DNA of 64,000 nucleotides from positions 62,001-126,000 of the forward strand of contig NZ_LXYI01000089.1 of assembly GCF_001650875.1 (NCBI RefSeq). Direction: 5' to 3'. Below the pieces are notes generated by a model. It was not told the DNA's origin and searched no databases. It saw only the letters and a list, made by a program, of their open reading frames with translations. The stretch's first letter is position 1; each line of letters opens with the position of its first letter. The DNA comes from Sulfitobacter sp. EhC04. GTDB taxonomy: Bacteria; Pseudomonadota; Alphaproteobacteria; Rhodobacterales; Rhodobacteraceae. Shown piece after piece: positions 36,616 through 45,905 of this stretch. The translations under genes were made by a program, and so were the position numbers.

Positions 36616-38762
36616 GTGGGCGCTCCGGTCAGGCGCAGCCGCTTGGCATCGCGCCGGGTCTGAAGCCAGGAGATGACCCTGTTGCGCAGCCCGGCGCGCC
36701 AGGTTTCAAACCTGCCGGGGTTGTGTACAACATCAGCGCGATAGAAAGACGGGCAAAGCACGGCGGCATCCGCCACCTCCCCGCAATTGCCGCAGCCGAC
36801 ACAGGTCTGGTCGATATGGGCAATCGGATCGTCGCGCAGCGGATCGTCGAGCCGTTTCAGCGAGAGTGAAGGACACCCCGACAGGCGGATGCAGGCGTGG
36901 TCGCCGGTGCAGACATCGCTATCGACCCCAAAGCGGGGCACATCGACGCGCCGCCCATCCTTGATCGCCTTGTTTCGAATGGGCTTTTCCCGGCGCTGTT
37001 TGTTCAGCATGCATTCGGAAGAGGCGACGATCACCTTCGGACCCTTGAAGTCCGTTGTCAGCGCCTCGCGCAGGGTATCGCGCACCTTGCCCACATCATA
37101 GGTGTGATCAATCTGCCTGATCCATTCGACCCCGACACCCTTGAGCGCGGCGGAGATCGGGTTGTTGGTGGCTTTCGTGTCGTTGTGCGCGCGGGACGAC
37201 AGCACATCCTGGCCGCCGGTTGCGGCGGAATAGTAGTTGTCCACAATCACGGCGACATTGTCGGATTTGTTGAACACCATGTTCCCGATCGAGGACGACA
37301 GCCCGTTGTGCCAGAACCCCCCGTCCCCCAGCATGGAGATCGCCCTGCGTTCCCCGCCGCCGTCAAATGCGGCGTTGGAGGCCGGGCCCAGACCATAGCC
37401 CATCGTCGCGCCGCCGATCTCGAACGGGGGCAGCGACCCGAAAAGGTGGCATCCGATGTCGCCGGTGATCTGGTGCTTGCCCAACTCCTGTTCGACCAGC
37501 TTCATCCCCGCAAAGATGGGTCGTTCGGGACAGCCGGTGCAGAATCCGGGGGGCCGGATCGGCACTGTCTTGCTCAGGTCAGGGATCTTGGGCTCTTCGG
37601 CATTCGGGGCGCGGACCTTGCCCGGCAACATGTCTGGTGCTGCGGCTTTCAGGAACCCGGTGACGCCGTCCAGCAGCACCTGCCCGGTGTATTCGCCCGC
37701 CATCGGCAGGACGTCCTTGCCATAAAGCTTAAGCCGCCGACCGGCCTTGTAAAGAAACGATCCAAGGTGTTGTTCGATGTGTTCGGGCTGCCCTTCCTCG
37801 ACAACCAGAATATGATCCTTGCCTTCGCAAAAGGCGTCAAATTCGTCTCTGATAAGGGGATAAGTGACGTTCAGGCAATAGATCGGCACCTCTGTTCTGC
37901 CAAACAGATCAGCCAGCCCCAGACGTTGCAATGCACGGATCAACCCGTTGTACATCCCGCCCTGAACAACGATCCCGATCTTTGCATTCTTTGGGCCGAA
38001 GTGTTCGTTCAACTGGTTTTCAACGATGAACCTCTCAGCCGCCGGCCAGCGATTCTTGATCTTGTCCTGCTCGTGCATGTAGCTCATCGGCGGCAGGACC
38101 ACGCGGTTGAAGTCCGATTGCGGGTTTGCGATGGCCTGCTTTACCGTCAGCGGGGGGGCAACATTGTCCTTTGTCGCGAAGCTGCCGGTCACATGGCAGG
38201 ACCGGATCCGCACCATTAGCATCACGGGTGTGTTTGACGCCTCGCTCAGCTCGAAACTGTCTTTGACCGCCTTGGTGATGCTGGGAAGGTTGGGGCGCGG
38301 GTCCAGCATCCAGAACTGCGATTTCATGGCAAAGGCATGCGACCGTTCCTGCATGATCGACGATCCCTCGCCGTAATCCTCGCCGACGATCACCAGCGCG
38401 CCGCCATTCACGCCAGATGAGCTCAAATTGGCCAGTGCATCCGACGCAACGTTGACGCCGACCGGGCCCTTGAAGGTCACCGCACCGCGGATCGGATAAT
38501 GAACGGAAGCTGCCAGCATCGCGGCGGCGGCCGCTTCGGAGGCATTCGCCTCGAACCGCACACCCAGTTCGGCCATCAGTTCCTCCGCGTCGGCCAGGAC
38601 GTCCATCAGGTGAGAGATCGGCGCACCCTGATAGCCGCCGACGTATCCAACACCGTTTTCCAGAAGCGCCTTGGTGATCGCAAGAATGCCCTCGCCGGTG
38701 AACACATCACCGTCACCTTTGCGCAGGTGTTCTACTTCGGCCTTGAAGGATCGTTCAGCCAT
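36612..38762 (-). CDS. iorA: indolepyruvate ferredoxin oxidoreductase alpha subunit (IorA-like)
   Basis: 716 residues, thiamine-diphosphate enzyme that oxidatively decarboxylates arylpyruvates to aryl-acetyl-CoA using ferredoxin. Domain I (about 20-330) is pyrimidine-binding (GYQGAPISHLMD, MLAASVHYPIRGAVTFKGPV). A CTGCPERP motif follows. The TPP-binding domain has GDIGCHLFGSLPPF and ISMLGDGGFWHNG. The C-terminal ferredoxin-like region holds CTGDHACIRLSGC and CVGCGNC for iron-sulfur clusters. Substrate range (indole- versus phenylpyruvate or another oxo acid) cannot be told from sequence. Confidence 0.88.
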   Translation of the reverse strand: MAERSFKAEVEHLRKGDGDVFTGEGILAITKALLENGVGYVGGYQGAPISHLMDVLADAEELMAELGVRFEANASEAAAAAMLAASVHYPIRGAVTFKGPVGVNVASDALANLSSSGVNGGALVIVGEDYGEGSSIMQERSHAFAMKSQFWMLDPRPNLPSITKAVKDSFELSEASNTPVMLMVRIRSCHVTGSFATKDNVAPPLTVKQAIANPQSDFNRVVLPPMSYMHEQDKIKNRWPAAERFIVENQLNEHFGPKNAKIGIVVQGGMYNGLIRALQRLGLADLFGRTEVPIYCLNVTYPLIRDEFDAFCEGKDHILVVEEGQPEHIEQHLGSFLYKAGRRLKLYGKDVLPMAGEYTGQVLLDGVTGFLKAAAPDMLPGKVRAPNAEEPKIPDLSKTVPIRPPGFCTGCPERPIFAGMKLVEQELGKHQITGDIGCHLFGSLPPFEIGGATMGYGLGPASNAAFDGGGERRAISMLGDGGFWHNGLSSSIGNMVFNKSDNVAVIVDNYYSAATGGQDVLSSRAHNDTKATNNPISAALKGVGVEWIRQIDHTYDVGKVRDTLREALTTDFKGPKVIVASSECMLNKQRREKPIRNKAIKDGRRVDVPRFGVDSDVCTGDHACIRLSGCPSLSLKRLDDPLRDDPIAHIDQTCVGCGNCGEVADAAVLCPSFYRADVVHNPGRFETWRAGLRNRVISWLQTRRDAKRLRLTGAPT

Positions 38763-38774
38763 CGAAGTACCCTC

Positions 38775-39251
38775 TTAAAAGTCGTGTTTCCGTATGTTGC
38801 GCAGCATGGTCTGAAGTGTCGCGACAAAGTCACGCTGCTCTGTCAAGCTGACACCCTTGAACATCGCTTCGTATGAGGCGGACATATGGGGCCACAGCCT
38901 GTCATAGGCTTCGCGCCCCGCGTCCGTCAGGAACACCCGTGTTGCGCGGCTGTCTTTCTCGTCCGTCTCGCGGCGGACCAGACCGGACACTGTCAGCGCG
39001 TCCAGCGCGCGGCTGAGTGTCGATTGTTGGACCACGGCATAGACCGCAAGTTCGCGGATTAGAATTCCGTCAATGACGGACAGCACCGCCAGTGACCGCA
39101 TCTGAGGCGTCGTCAGCCCCAGGTCTGCCATTTCAGACGACAGCGAGGCATTGTAGCGGCCCATAATGCGGTTCATCAGGTAGGGGGCGAAATTTTCCAG
39201 ACCCATCTCACCCAATCGGAGAAATTCCTTTTCCGTGTCCTGTTGCTTCAT
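38775..39251 (-). CDS. MarR-family transcriptional regulator
   Basis: 158 residues with the MarR winged helix (LGLTTPQMRSLAVLSVIDGI, VVQQSTLSRALDALTVSGLV, RRETDEKDSRATRVFLTDAG). It overlaps the FAD oxidoreductase gene by 4 bases and precedes iorA by 12 bases, so it is part of the operon it probably controls. The likely operator is the inverted repeat at 41683-41701 in the divergent promoter. Confidence 0.92.
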   Translation of the reverse strand: MKQQDTEKEFLRLGEMGLENFAPYLMNRIMGRYNASLSSEMADLGLTTPQMRSLAVLSVIDGILIRELAVYAVVQQSTLSRALDALTVSGLVRRETDEKDSRATRVFLTDAGREAYDRLWPHMSASYEAMFKGVSLTEQRDFVATLQTMLRNIRKHDF

Positions 39252-40810
39252 GCACCCAGACCTTTCGCAATATTGAAGCCTGAACCGCCACCCAGGCCCG
39301 GCCCAGGATGGGTCGATGCACCGATGTGGTAAAGGCCCTTGATCGGCGTGGCGTTGTTAGACTGCATGGCGTAGGGGCGCCAGACAAAGAATTGGTCCAT
39401 CGTGCAGGCCCCGCCATAGGGGTCGCCGCCGACAAGATTGATGTTCATGGATTCAAGGTCCGCCGGGGAATAGGCCCTGCGTTCGAGGCGGATGTCGTCC
39501 CAATTTCGGATGTGCCGTTTCAGGATACTCTCGATACGGTCTGCATAGGCTTCGCGCATCTGTTCGGTCCAATCCGGCGTGGTCTGGATCTGACCTGCTG
39601 CGTCGCCTTTGATCACGCGGGGCGCATCGGGAATCTGAAGCCAGAGGATCGCCTTGCCCTCGGGGCAACGGGTCGGGTCCAGCCGGTGAGGCTGGCCAAC
39701 GCAGATCGTTGGTGTTTCGGGCAACATGCCCCGCTCCGCCTCGTTACTGGACTTGGATACGGAATCTATCCCGTCGGCGAGGTGGATCAGCGCCACATCG
39801 TCCAGCCCTTCGGCATCCCATTCTATGGGTCCGTCAAGCGCATAGTGGAGCTGGAAGTTGCCGCGCCCATGGCGGAATTTCCTTGTCGGTTCAGGCAGTG
39901 CCTCTGCCTTGAGCAGATCGTCATAAAGCTGACCAGGTGCGGTGCTGGCGATGACGTTGCGGGCCAGCAGTTTTTCGCCCTGGGCTGTGCGCAGGCCAAT
40001 GGCTTTCCCGCCCTCTGTCAGGATGCTGGTGGCTTCCACCCCGGTGCGGATTTCCCCACCATTTGCCTGTATCAGAGACGCAAATGCCGCAGCAGCCTGT
40101 CCCGCGCCGCCCTTGACCACGGGCGCGCCCGCAGCCTCCAGCGCAAATGCGATCACGCGCGTCATCTGACCGCTGTAGCTGGCTTCGGGCGTCAGACCGA
40201 CGTGCAGGACCCAAGGCGCCCAAAGCGCCTGGACATCGGCGCTTTGATAGCGTGTTTCAAGCCAGCCGCGTGTCGGTTCCAATGCTTCCCCGAACCAGGT
40301 CTTTAGCGGGCCAAGCCCGCGCTTCCATGCCTGTTTTGCCAGTAACAGAGCCGTTTTTCGGGACCAAAGCGGCTGACCCAAAAGGGCAAACAGGAACGCT
40401 GCGTCTTGTTCCACGCCCCCCACATCCGCGCCATGTTGATCCCCGTCACCGGGGCTGCTGCTGTTGAAGGTGCTGACGTTGCTGTCGCGGTCCATTGAAA
40501 GGGTCAATGCGGTGCCATTCGGCCTGAGCACGGCAGTGGGGTGCGGACTGTGGCAAAACTCAAGCCCGTGCTTTGCCAGGTCGCTCCCCAAGGCTTCATG
40601 GGCAGGGCCGGTCAGGAACAACACGAATGTCGCCGCCATCACATCATGATGAAACCCCGGTAGCGTGACCTGATCGGAGGTGTACATGCAGCCCCCGATC
40701 CTGTCTTCACGCTCGATCATCAAGACACTATCGCCCTTGCGCGACAGCATGGCCGCCGCGACCAGCGCATTGATGCCTGACCCGATGATCAGATGATCGA
40801 CAGTCGCCAC
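39248..40810 (-). CDS. FAD-dependent oxidoreductase, phytoene-desaturase-like (first of two)
   Basis: 520 residues. The N-terminal dinucleotide-binding motif LIIGSGINALVAAAMLSRKG, the E-R-x-D-R-I-G-G pattern and the C-terminal FAD-closing region (GASTHPGPGLGGGSGFNIA) place it in the COG1233-like desaturase/oxidase family. It is not in a carotenoid cluster. Its neighbours are a cyclase/hydrolase and a MarR regulator, so a role oxidising the imported substrate is more likely. It is a partner of the second FAD enzyme at 41716, with which it shares the fold. Confidence 0.85.
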   Translation of the reverse strand: MATVDHLIIGSGINALVAAAMLSRKGDSVLMIEREDRIGGCMYTSDQVTLPGFHHDVMAATFVLFLTGPAHEALGSDLAKHGLEFCHSPHPTAVLRPNGTALTLSMDRDSNVSTFNSSSPGDGDQHGADVGGVEQDAAFLFALLGQPLWSRKTALLLAKQAWKRGLGPLKTWFGEALEPTRGWLETRYQSADVQALWAPWVLHVGLTPEASYSGQMTRVIAFALEAAGAPVVKGGAGQAAAAFASLIQANGGEIRTGVEATSILTEGGKAIGLRTAQGEKLLARNVIASTAPGQLYDDLLKAEALPEPTRKFRHGRGNFQLHYALDGPIEWDAEGLDDVALIHLADGIDSVSKSSNEAERGMLPETPTICVGQPHRLDPTRCPEGKAILWLQIPDAPRVIKGDAAGQIQTTPDWTEQMREAYADRIESILKRHIRNWDDIRLERRAYSPADLESMNINLVGGDPYGGACTMDQFFVWRPYAMQSNNATPIKGLYHIGASTHPGPGLGGGSGFNIAKGLGA

Positions 40811-40813
40811 TTC

Positions 40814-41605
40814 TCAACCCTTGGGTACAAGCGCCAGCGCGCGAATGGGGCTGCCGGTGCCGTTCTCGATCTTCAAAGGGGCGGCGATCAGCACTGCACC
40901 CTTGGCCGGAAGTTTCGAAAGGTTCGCAAGAGACGCGAGGCCAAAGCAATTGTCACGGTGCAGCAGGTTGTGGGCAGGGAAAGGCGGTTCCATCCCGCCG
41001 GCCTGTCCGGCGTCGGTTCCGATGCATTGCGTGCCCCATCCAACGATCTTCTTGCCAAGCAGGTATTCGATGGCTTCGGGTGTCGGTCCGGGGCTGTGTG
41101 GCCCATTGTCGTCCGCGTTCAGGAACCGGGCCTCATCATCTGCACGTGCATCCCAATCGGTGCGCATCACCACCCATTCGCCTGCCTTGATCTCTCCGTG
41201 CTCTTTCTCCCAGGCCTTGATGTGGTCAACAGTCAGCAGGAAGTCCTCGTTTTCTGCCGATTCCGCTGAACAGTCGATGACATTGACCGGCGCGATCAGG
41301 CGCTGCACGTCCAGCTTGTCCGTATAGCCGTCCTTGTGATCCTTGCCGGTGATCCAGTGGTGCGGCGCGTCGAAATGGGTGCCTGTATGCTCGCCCAGAA
41401 CCATCCAGTTCCAGGCAAAGAACGGGCCGTCGCTGTCGTATTCGGAAATCTTGTGAATTTCGACTTTGGGCGTGTTCTTGGCAAAATCCGGCGGCAATTG
41501 CAGGATCGGGGTATTCGGCCCCAGAACACCTGTGCAATCAACCACCTCAACACCGCCGGAGGCCAGCATCGCCCCCAGATTGCTTACAACATCCGTCGCA
41601 TTCAT
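40814..41605 (-). CDS. cyclase-family metal-dependent hydrolase (kynurenine formamidase / isatin hydrolase-like)
   Basis: 263 residues. The metal-binding signature HTGTHFDAPHHW (near residue 83) is that of the cyclase family, which includes kynurenine formamidase and isatin hydrolase. The stretch DNGPHSPGPTPEAIEYLLG and the end LKIENGTGSPIRALALV resemble isatin hydrolase as I recall it; this is not a database result. I chose ATG 41605 because the AGGGAGACGATC site precedes it. It is the first gene of the left arm and diverges from the second FAD oxidoreductase. Confidence 0.85.
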   Translation of the reverse strand: MNATDVVSNLGAMLASGGVEVVDCTGVLGPNTPILQLPPDFAKNTPKVEIHKISEYDSDGPFFAWNWMVLGEHTGTHFDAPHHWITGKDHKDGYTDKLDVQRLIAPVNVIDCSAESAENEDFLLTVDHIKAWEKEHGEIKAGEWVVMRTDWDARADDEARFLNADDNGPHSPGPTPEAIEYLLGKKIVGWGTQCIGTDAGQAGGMEPPFPAHNLLHRDNCFGLASLANLSKLPAKGAVLIAAPLKIENGTGSPIRALALVPKG

Positions 41606-41715
41606 TTGATCGTCTCCCTGGATCTGCGTGATTGGCTTCACGCTAAAGTAGATGAATCAATGCTAGACAAAATTACATGCGTTTGCAATTATCTTATGCA
41701 AGGAGCTTGAAGCGC
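41606..41715. promoter_or_regulatory. divergent promoter of the IorAB/ABC locus with a candidate operator
   Basis: 110-bp gap between divergent genes, AT-rich. TTGCAATTATCTTATGCAA at 41683-41701 is an inverted repeat with 5-bp arms (TTGCA, TGCAA) separated by 9 bases. It abuts the AGGAG ribosome-binding site at 41701-41705 of the downstream FAD gene. It is a plausible MarR-type operator for both arms. Assignment is inferential. Confidence 0.5.
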
Positions 41716-43284
41716 ATGACGCAGAATCCCGACGCTATTATCATCGGCGCAGGACACAACAGTCTTGCCTGTGCGTGCCATCTTGCGTCGCGTGGCTGGA
41801 AAGTCGCCGTCTACGAACAAAACGCCGAACCCGGTGGCGCGGTGAAGACCGGTGAATACACTTTGCCGGGCTTTCGTCACGATTGGGCGGCGATGAACCT
41901 GTCGCTTTTTGCCGGGTCTTCCTTTCACCGGCAGCACGGCACGGAACTGGCGAAACACGGGCTCGCCTTTGCGCCCACGGCCAACCCGTTTGCCAGCCTG
42001 TTCCCTGATGGCAGGTGGTTGGGCGTGTCCAATGACGCGGCACTGACGACCGCTCGGATACGCGGGTTTTCCGAAGCCGATGCCCGTGAATGGACCCGAC
42101 TGACAGAGAGCTTTCCCGCCGACGCAGAAGCGATTTTCGCTGTGTTGGGCAGCCCGATGAACATGCGGGCGCTGGGCACCCTTGCAGGCAAGACATTGTG
42201 GCGGCGTGGCACGGCAGGGTCACTTGATCTGGCGCGGTTCCTGACGATGTCGCCGCGCGCCTGGCTGGATCAGACGTTTGAAAGCGATCACGTCAAGGCG
42301 ACTTTGGCTGCCTGGGGCATGCATCTGGATTTTGCCCCCGATATCGCGGGCGGGGCTGTCTTTCCCTATCTGGAGGCGATGGCAGGTCAGGCCTTTGGCA
42401 TGGTGCTGGGGCAGGGTGGTGCCAGTACGATCACCAGCGCCATGGTCGCCATGATCGAAGCGCGCGGCGGCTCGGTACATTGCGGCACGGCTGTCAGCAG
42501 CATTGAACACATTGCCGGGCGGGCGATCGGGATCACACTGTCGGATGGCAAAGTGGTTCGGGCGGAAAAGGCGGTGATTGCCAATGTGTCGCCGCGCGGT
42601 TTGATGAAATTGACCGGTGGAACAGGGGACCCGCGCCACGCGCGCGCGATGGAGAAATTCCAGCATGCGCCGGGGACCATGATGATCCATCTGGCCATGG
42701 ACAGGTTGCCGAACTGGCCCGCCGCTGAATTGAAACGCTTTGCCTATGTTCATCTGGCACCCTCAATGGACCAGATGGCGCGAACCTATGCGCAGGCCCT
42801 GGCCGGATTGCTGCCGGACGAACCGGTGATCGTCTGTGGTCAGCCCACGGTAGTTGACCCGTCGCGTGCGCCGGACGGAAAGCATATCCTCTGGCTCCAG
42901 GTGCGTATGGCACCGGGCCAGATAAAAGGGGACGCGACGGGCACCATTGATGCCAGAAACTGGCAGGATGCCGCAGAACCCTTTGCGGAACGCGCATTGG
43001 ATATTCTGGAGCGATACGCACCCGGCACCCGCAAGAACATCATCGGACAACATGTGGTAACCCCGCAGATGTTCGAGGCCGACAATCCCAACCTCGTGGG
43101 GGGCGATCAGGTCTGCGGCAGCCATCATCTTCACCAGCATTTCATGAACCGTCCCGCGCGTGGCTATGCCGACGGGACGACGCCGATCAGAAATCTTTAT
43201 CACACCGGTGCTGCAGTCTGGCCCGGTGGCGGCACAGGGGCGGGGCCCGGCACCCTTCTGGCCAGAAAACTTGCCGGAAACTAA
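41716..43284 (+). CDS. FAD-dependent oxidoreductase, phytoene-desaturase-like (second of two)
   Basis: 522 residues. The Rossmann motif IIIGAGHNSLACACHLASRG and NAEPGGAVKTGEYTLPGF are typical, with a C-terminal GAAVWPGGGTGAGPGTLLA. ATG 41716 has AGGAG at the right spacing. It is first in the rightward arm, upstream of the solute-binding protein (gap 25 bp). It shares fold with the left-arm FAD enzyme but differs in sequence, so the two may act at successive steps or form a heteromer. Confidence 0.85.
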   Translation: MTQNPDAIIIGAGHNSLACACHLASRGWKVAVYEQNAEPGGAVKTGEYTLPGFRHDWAAMNLSLFAGSSFHRQHGTELAKHGLAFAPTANPFASLFPDGRWLGVSNDAALTTARIRGFSEADAREWTRLTESFPADAEAIFAVLGSPMNMRALGTLAGKTLWRRGTAGSLDLARFLTMSPRAWLDQTFESDHVKATLAAWGMHLDFAPDIAGGAVFPYLEAMAGQAFGMVLGQGGASTITSAMVAMIEARGGSVHCGTAVSSIEHIAGRAIGITLSDGKVVRAEKAVIANVSPRGLMKLTGGTGDPRHARAMEKFQHAPGTMMIHLAMDRLPNWPAAELKRFAYVHLAPSMDQMARTYAQALAGLLPDEPVIVCGQPTVVDPSRAPDGKHILWLQVRMAPGQIKGDATGTIDARNWQDAAEPFAERALDILERYAPGTRKNIIGQHVVTPQMFEADNPNLVGGDQVCGSHHLHQHFMNRPARGYADGTTPIRNLYHTGAAVWPGGGTGAGPGTLLARKLAGN

Positions 43285-43309
43285 AAAATTGAAAAACAGG
43301 GGAATAACA

Positions 43310-44836
43310 ATGGCACTTTCAAGAAGAAGCTTGCTCAAGACTTCGGCGGCAGCCGCCGCTTTTGCAACGGTCGGCCTGCCCAGCTTTGCGCAGGAAATCG
43401 ACGAACTGGTGATCGCTTATAACGTAAACCTGCCCAGCTGGGACCCGACCGTCGGGCCATCTGCGGTCAACCCGACCATCCAGGGTTTCTATCAATCGGT
43501 TTTCGATCTTTTCATCCATCAGAACCCCGACCTGTCCTTCGGGTCCGGTCTGATCACCGACTGGGGCTGGAACGAGGACAATACAAAACTGTGGATGGAT
43601 GTGCGCGAGGGCGTGACCTGGCACAATGGCGATCCTTTCACCGCCGAGGATGTGGCATGGTCGCTGCAACGGGCCGCAAATCCGGAAACCGGCAACCCGA
43701 TCCAGTTCATCTGGGGCAAGGTTGAAAACATCACCGCCGAAGGCAATCGCGTGACGGCCGACGTCAAGGAATTTGAACCGACCTTCTTCAAGTGGATGAG
43801 CTTTCTCACGGGCTATGTCCTGCCCAAGAAATATTACGAGGAAGTGGGCGCAGAAGGGTTCGAGGCAGCGCCGATAGGCACCGGCCCCTACATAGTGGAA
43901 AAATTCGAACGCAACGCTTTTGTCCGTCTGAAAGCCAATGAAAACTATTGGGGTGGTGCGCCGGAGTTCAAGACGGTGACGATCAAGTTCGTGACCGATG
44001 CAGCCAGCCGCGTCGCCGAGATTGAATCCGGGAATTCCCATGTGACGCTCGAAGTGCCTTATGAAGAGTTTGACCGGCTGAAGGCCAAGGACGGCATCAA
44101 TGGTGTGGCAGAGCCGATTTCGGACATCGGCATGATCTTCCTCAATGACATTGAAGTCATGACGGACCCGAACGTCCGCAAGGCCGCAGCGCATGCCATC
44201 GACAAAACCCTGATCATCGACCGGCTGCTGTCGGGCTACGGCATTCCGATCGACACGCTGCAGACGCCGGATTACACGGCCTATGATGAAACCATCAAGG
44301 TTCCTTATGATCCGGAACTGTCAAAGAAACTGTTGGCTGACAGCGGCTATGGCCCCGACAACCCGGTCAAGTTCAAAATCCAGACCACCAAGGGGTTCAA
44401 ACCCAAGGATTACGAGATGATCCAGGCCATTGTCGGGCTGTGGCGTCGTGTCGGGATCGAGGCGGAGATTGAGGTCTACGAGATCGCCAAGCATTACGAG
44501 TTGCGAGCCGCTGACACGCTGGCGCCTGCGGCCTTTTACAACTGGGGCAACTCCATTGGTGATCCGGCGACATCGACAGGCCACGCCATGTTCGGCCCCT
44601 CACCGCACTCGGTCTGGGACGGGCAGGAAACTTTCGACGCGATCCTGCCGCTCTGGGGAGAGGCTGATGAAGCCAAGCGCATCGAAGGCTGGAAAGCAGT
44701 TGATCGCATGATCGCCGAAAACGCCGAGGTGATCCCCCTGCTGCAGTATCTACAGCCGATCCTCTCTGTGTCGGGAGTCAATGTAACCCCGCACCGGTCG
44801 GGCGCACTGTTGCCGCACCTGATGACCCGGGCCTGA
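43310..44836 (+). CDS. ABC transporter substrate-binding protein, family 5 (dipeptide/nickel-type), Tat-exported
   Basis: 508 residues. The N-terminus ALSRRSLLKTSAAAAAFA followed by SFA-Q is a twin-arginine signal, so the protein is exported folded. The mature part shows family 5 features (WDPTVGPSAVNPTIQGFYQ, ARGVTWHNGDPFTAEDV-like sequence here VREGVTWHNGDPFTAEDVAW, and RKAAAHAIDKTLI). ATG 43310 after AGGGGAATAAC is chosen; the frame is open upstream but lacks a signal. Ligand unknown, though the operon suggests an amino-acid-derived compound or peptide. Confidence 0.92.
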   Translation: MALSRRSLLKTSAAAAAFATVGLPSFAQEIDELVIAYNVNLPSWDPTVGPSAVNPTIQGFYQSVFDLFIHQNPDLSFGSGLITDWGWNEDNTKLWMDVREGVTWHNGDPFTAEDVAWSLQRAANPETGNPIQFIWGKVENITAEGNRVTADVKEFEPTFFKWMSFLTGYVLPKKYYEEVGAEGFEAAPIGTGPYIVEKFERNAFVRLKANENYWGGAPEFKTVTIKFVTDAASRVAEIESGNSHVTLEVPYEEFDRLKAKDGINGVAEPISDIGMIFLNDIEVMTDPNVRKAAAHAIDKTLIIDRLLSGYGIPIDTLQTPDYTAYDETIKVPYDPELSKKLLADSGYGPDNPVKFKIQTTKGFKPKDYEMIQAIVGLWRRVGIEAEIEVYEIAKHYELRAADTLAPAAFYNWGNSIGDPATSTGHAMFGPSPHSVWDGQETFDAILPLWGEADEAKRIEGWKAVDRMIAENAEVIPLLQYLQPILSVSGVNVTPHRSGALLPHLMTRA

Positions 44837-44850
44837 AGTTTCTTCCTGAC

Positions 44851-44884
44851 GGGCGGGACCACGTTGGTGGCCCCGCCCCTTTTT
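44851..44884 (+). terminator. intra-operon hairpin after the solute-binding protein gene
   Basis: Stem GGGCGGGACCAC / GTGGCCCCGCCC with a 4-base loop, one mismatch, followed by five T residues. It lies in the 58-bp gap between the binding-protein stop and the first permease start. It is likely a partial terminator or mRNA-stabilising hairpin that lets the binding protein be made in excess of the membrane parts, a common feature of ABC operons. Confidence 0.65.
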
Positions 44885-44894
44885 CCGGGGTCGT

Positions 44895-45905
44895 ATGACA
44901 CTCTTACGGACAATTGCCTTGCGGTTGCTTACCACGGTCATCACGCTGTTCGGCGTGGCCGTGATCGTTTTTGTCGTCATTCGGGTTGTGCCCGGAAACC
45001 CGATTGCGATGATGTTGCCGCCAGGGGCGACGGATGCCGACATCGCACGTTTGCAGGCGCAATACGGTTTCGACAAATCCATCTTTGACCAGTTTCTGAT
45101 CTGGCTCAGCGGCGTCTTGCAGGGCGATTTCGGCACCTCCATTTCCTTGCGCCAGCCGGTTTCGCGCCTTGTGCTCAACCGTCTTCCGGCGACGCTCGAA
45201 CTTTCCATCATGGCGCTGCTGATGGCAGTACTGATGGGCGGGGCGTTGGCCCTGTTCGGCACGCGGTTCCGCGACGGCAAGACCGAAGGTGTGGTCGATG
45301 TGACGGCGGGCATGGCGCTTTCGATTCCTGATTTCCTCTGGGGGCTGGTGCTGATCCTGCTTTTCGGGGTGCTTTGGCCGGTGTTTCACATATCGGGGCG
45401 CATTTCGCCCGCTCTCAATGTCGATTTCACCACCAACTTTTACCTGTTCGAGGCCATCGCGCGGCTGCGTTTCGATGTGATGGCCGACCTTGCCGCGCAT
45501 ATGTTCATGCCTGCGCTGGCTTTGGCGATCCCGCTGGCGGCGATCATTTCACAACTGCTCAAGCAATCGCTGAAGGAAACCATGCATCTGGATTACGTGA
45601 CCCTGGCCAGAACCAAAGGGTATGGCGAAAACCACGTCATCACCCGCGAAGCCTTGCCAAATGCAATTCTGCCAACGCTGACACTGGTTGGCGTGCAGTT
45701 CACTTTTCTAATCGGCGGCACCGTGATCATCGAGCGCCTGTTCAGCTATGAGGGGTTGGGCAATATGGCGATTGATGCGGTGATCAACCGCGATCTGCCC
45801 TTGATACAGGGCATCGTGATCCTGTTCGCATTGCTGTTCACCATCGTGAACCTTGCGGTCGACATGTTGTATGTCGTGTTGAACCCAAGGTTGCGTCATG
45901 CGTGA
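44895..45905 (+). CDS. ABC transporter permease (dipeptide/oligopeptide DppB type)
   Basis: 336 residues, six predicted membrane spans. It has the EAA-loop sequence TLARTKGYGENHVITREALPNAI (first part) and the N-terminal VIVFVVIRVVPGNPI motif of DppB/OppB proteins. Periplasmic insert of normal size. The stop overlaps the second permease start by 8 bases. It would form the transport channel with the product of the next gene. Confidence 0.93.
   Translation: MTLLRTIALRLLTTVITLFGVAVIVFVVIRVVPGNPIAMMLPPGATDADIARLQAQYGFDKSIFDQFLIWLSGVLQGDFGTSISLRQPVSRLVLNRLPATLELSIMALLMAVLMGGALALFGTRFRDGKTEGVVDVTAGMALSIPDFLWGLVLILLFGVLWPVFHISGRISPALNVDFTTNFYLFEAIARLRFDVMADLAAHMFMPALALAIPLAAIISQLLKQSLKETMHLDYVTLARTKGYGENHVITREALPNAILPTLTLVGVQFTFLIGGTVIIERLFSYEGLGNMAIDAVINRDLPLIQGIVILFALLFTIVNLAVDMLYVVLNPRLRHA

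Noticed and set aside
36897-38219. Long rightward open frame (440 codons) opposite the IorA gene
   Set aside because: It is a shadow of a gene with recognised TPP and iron-sulfur motifs.
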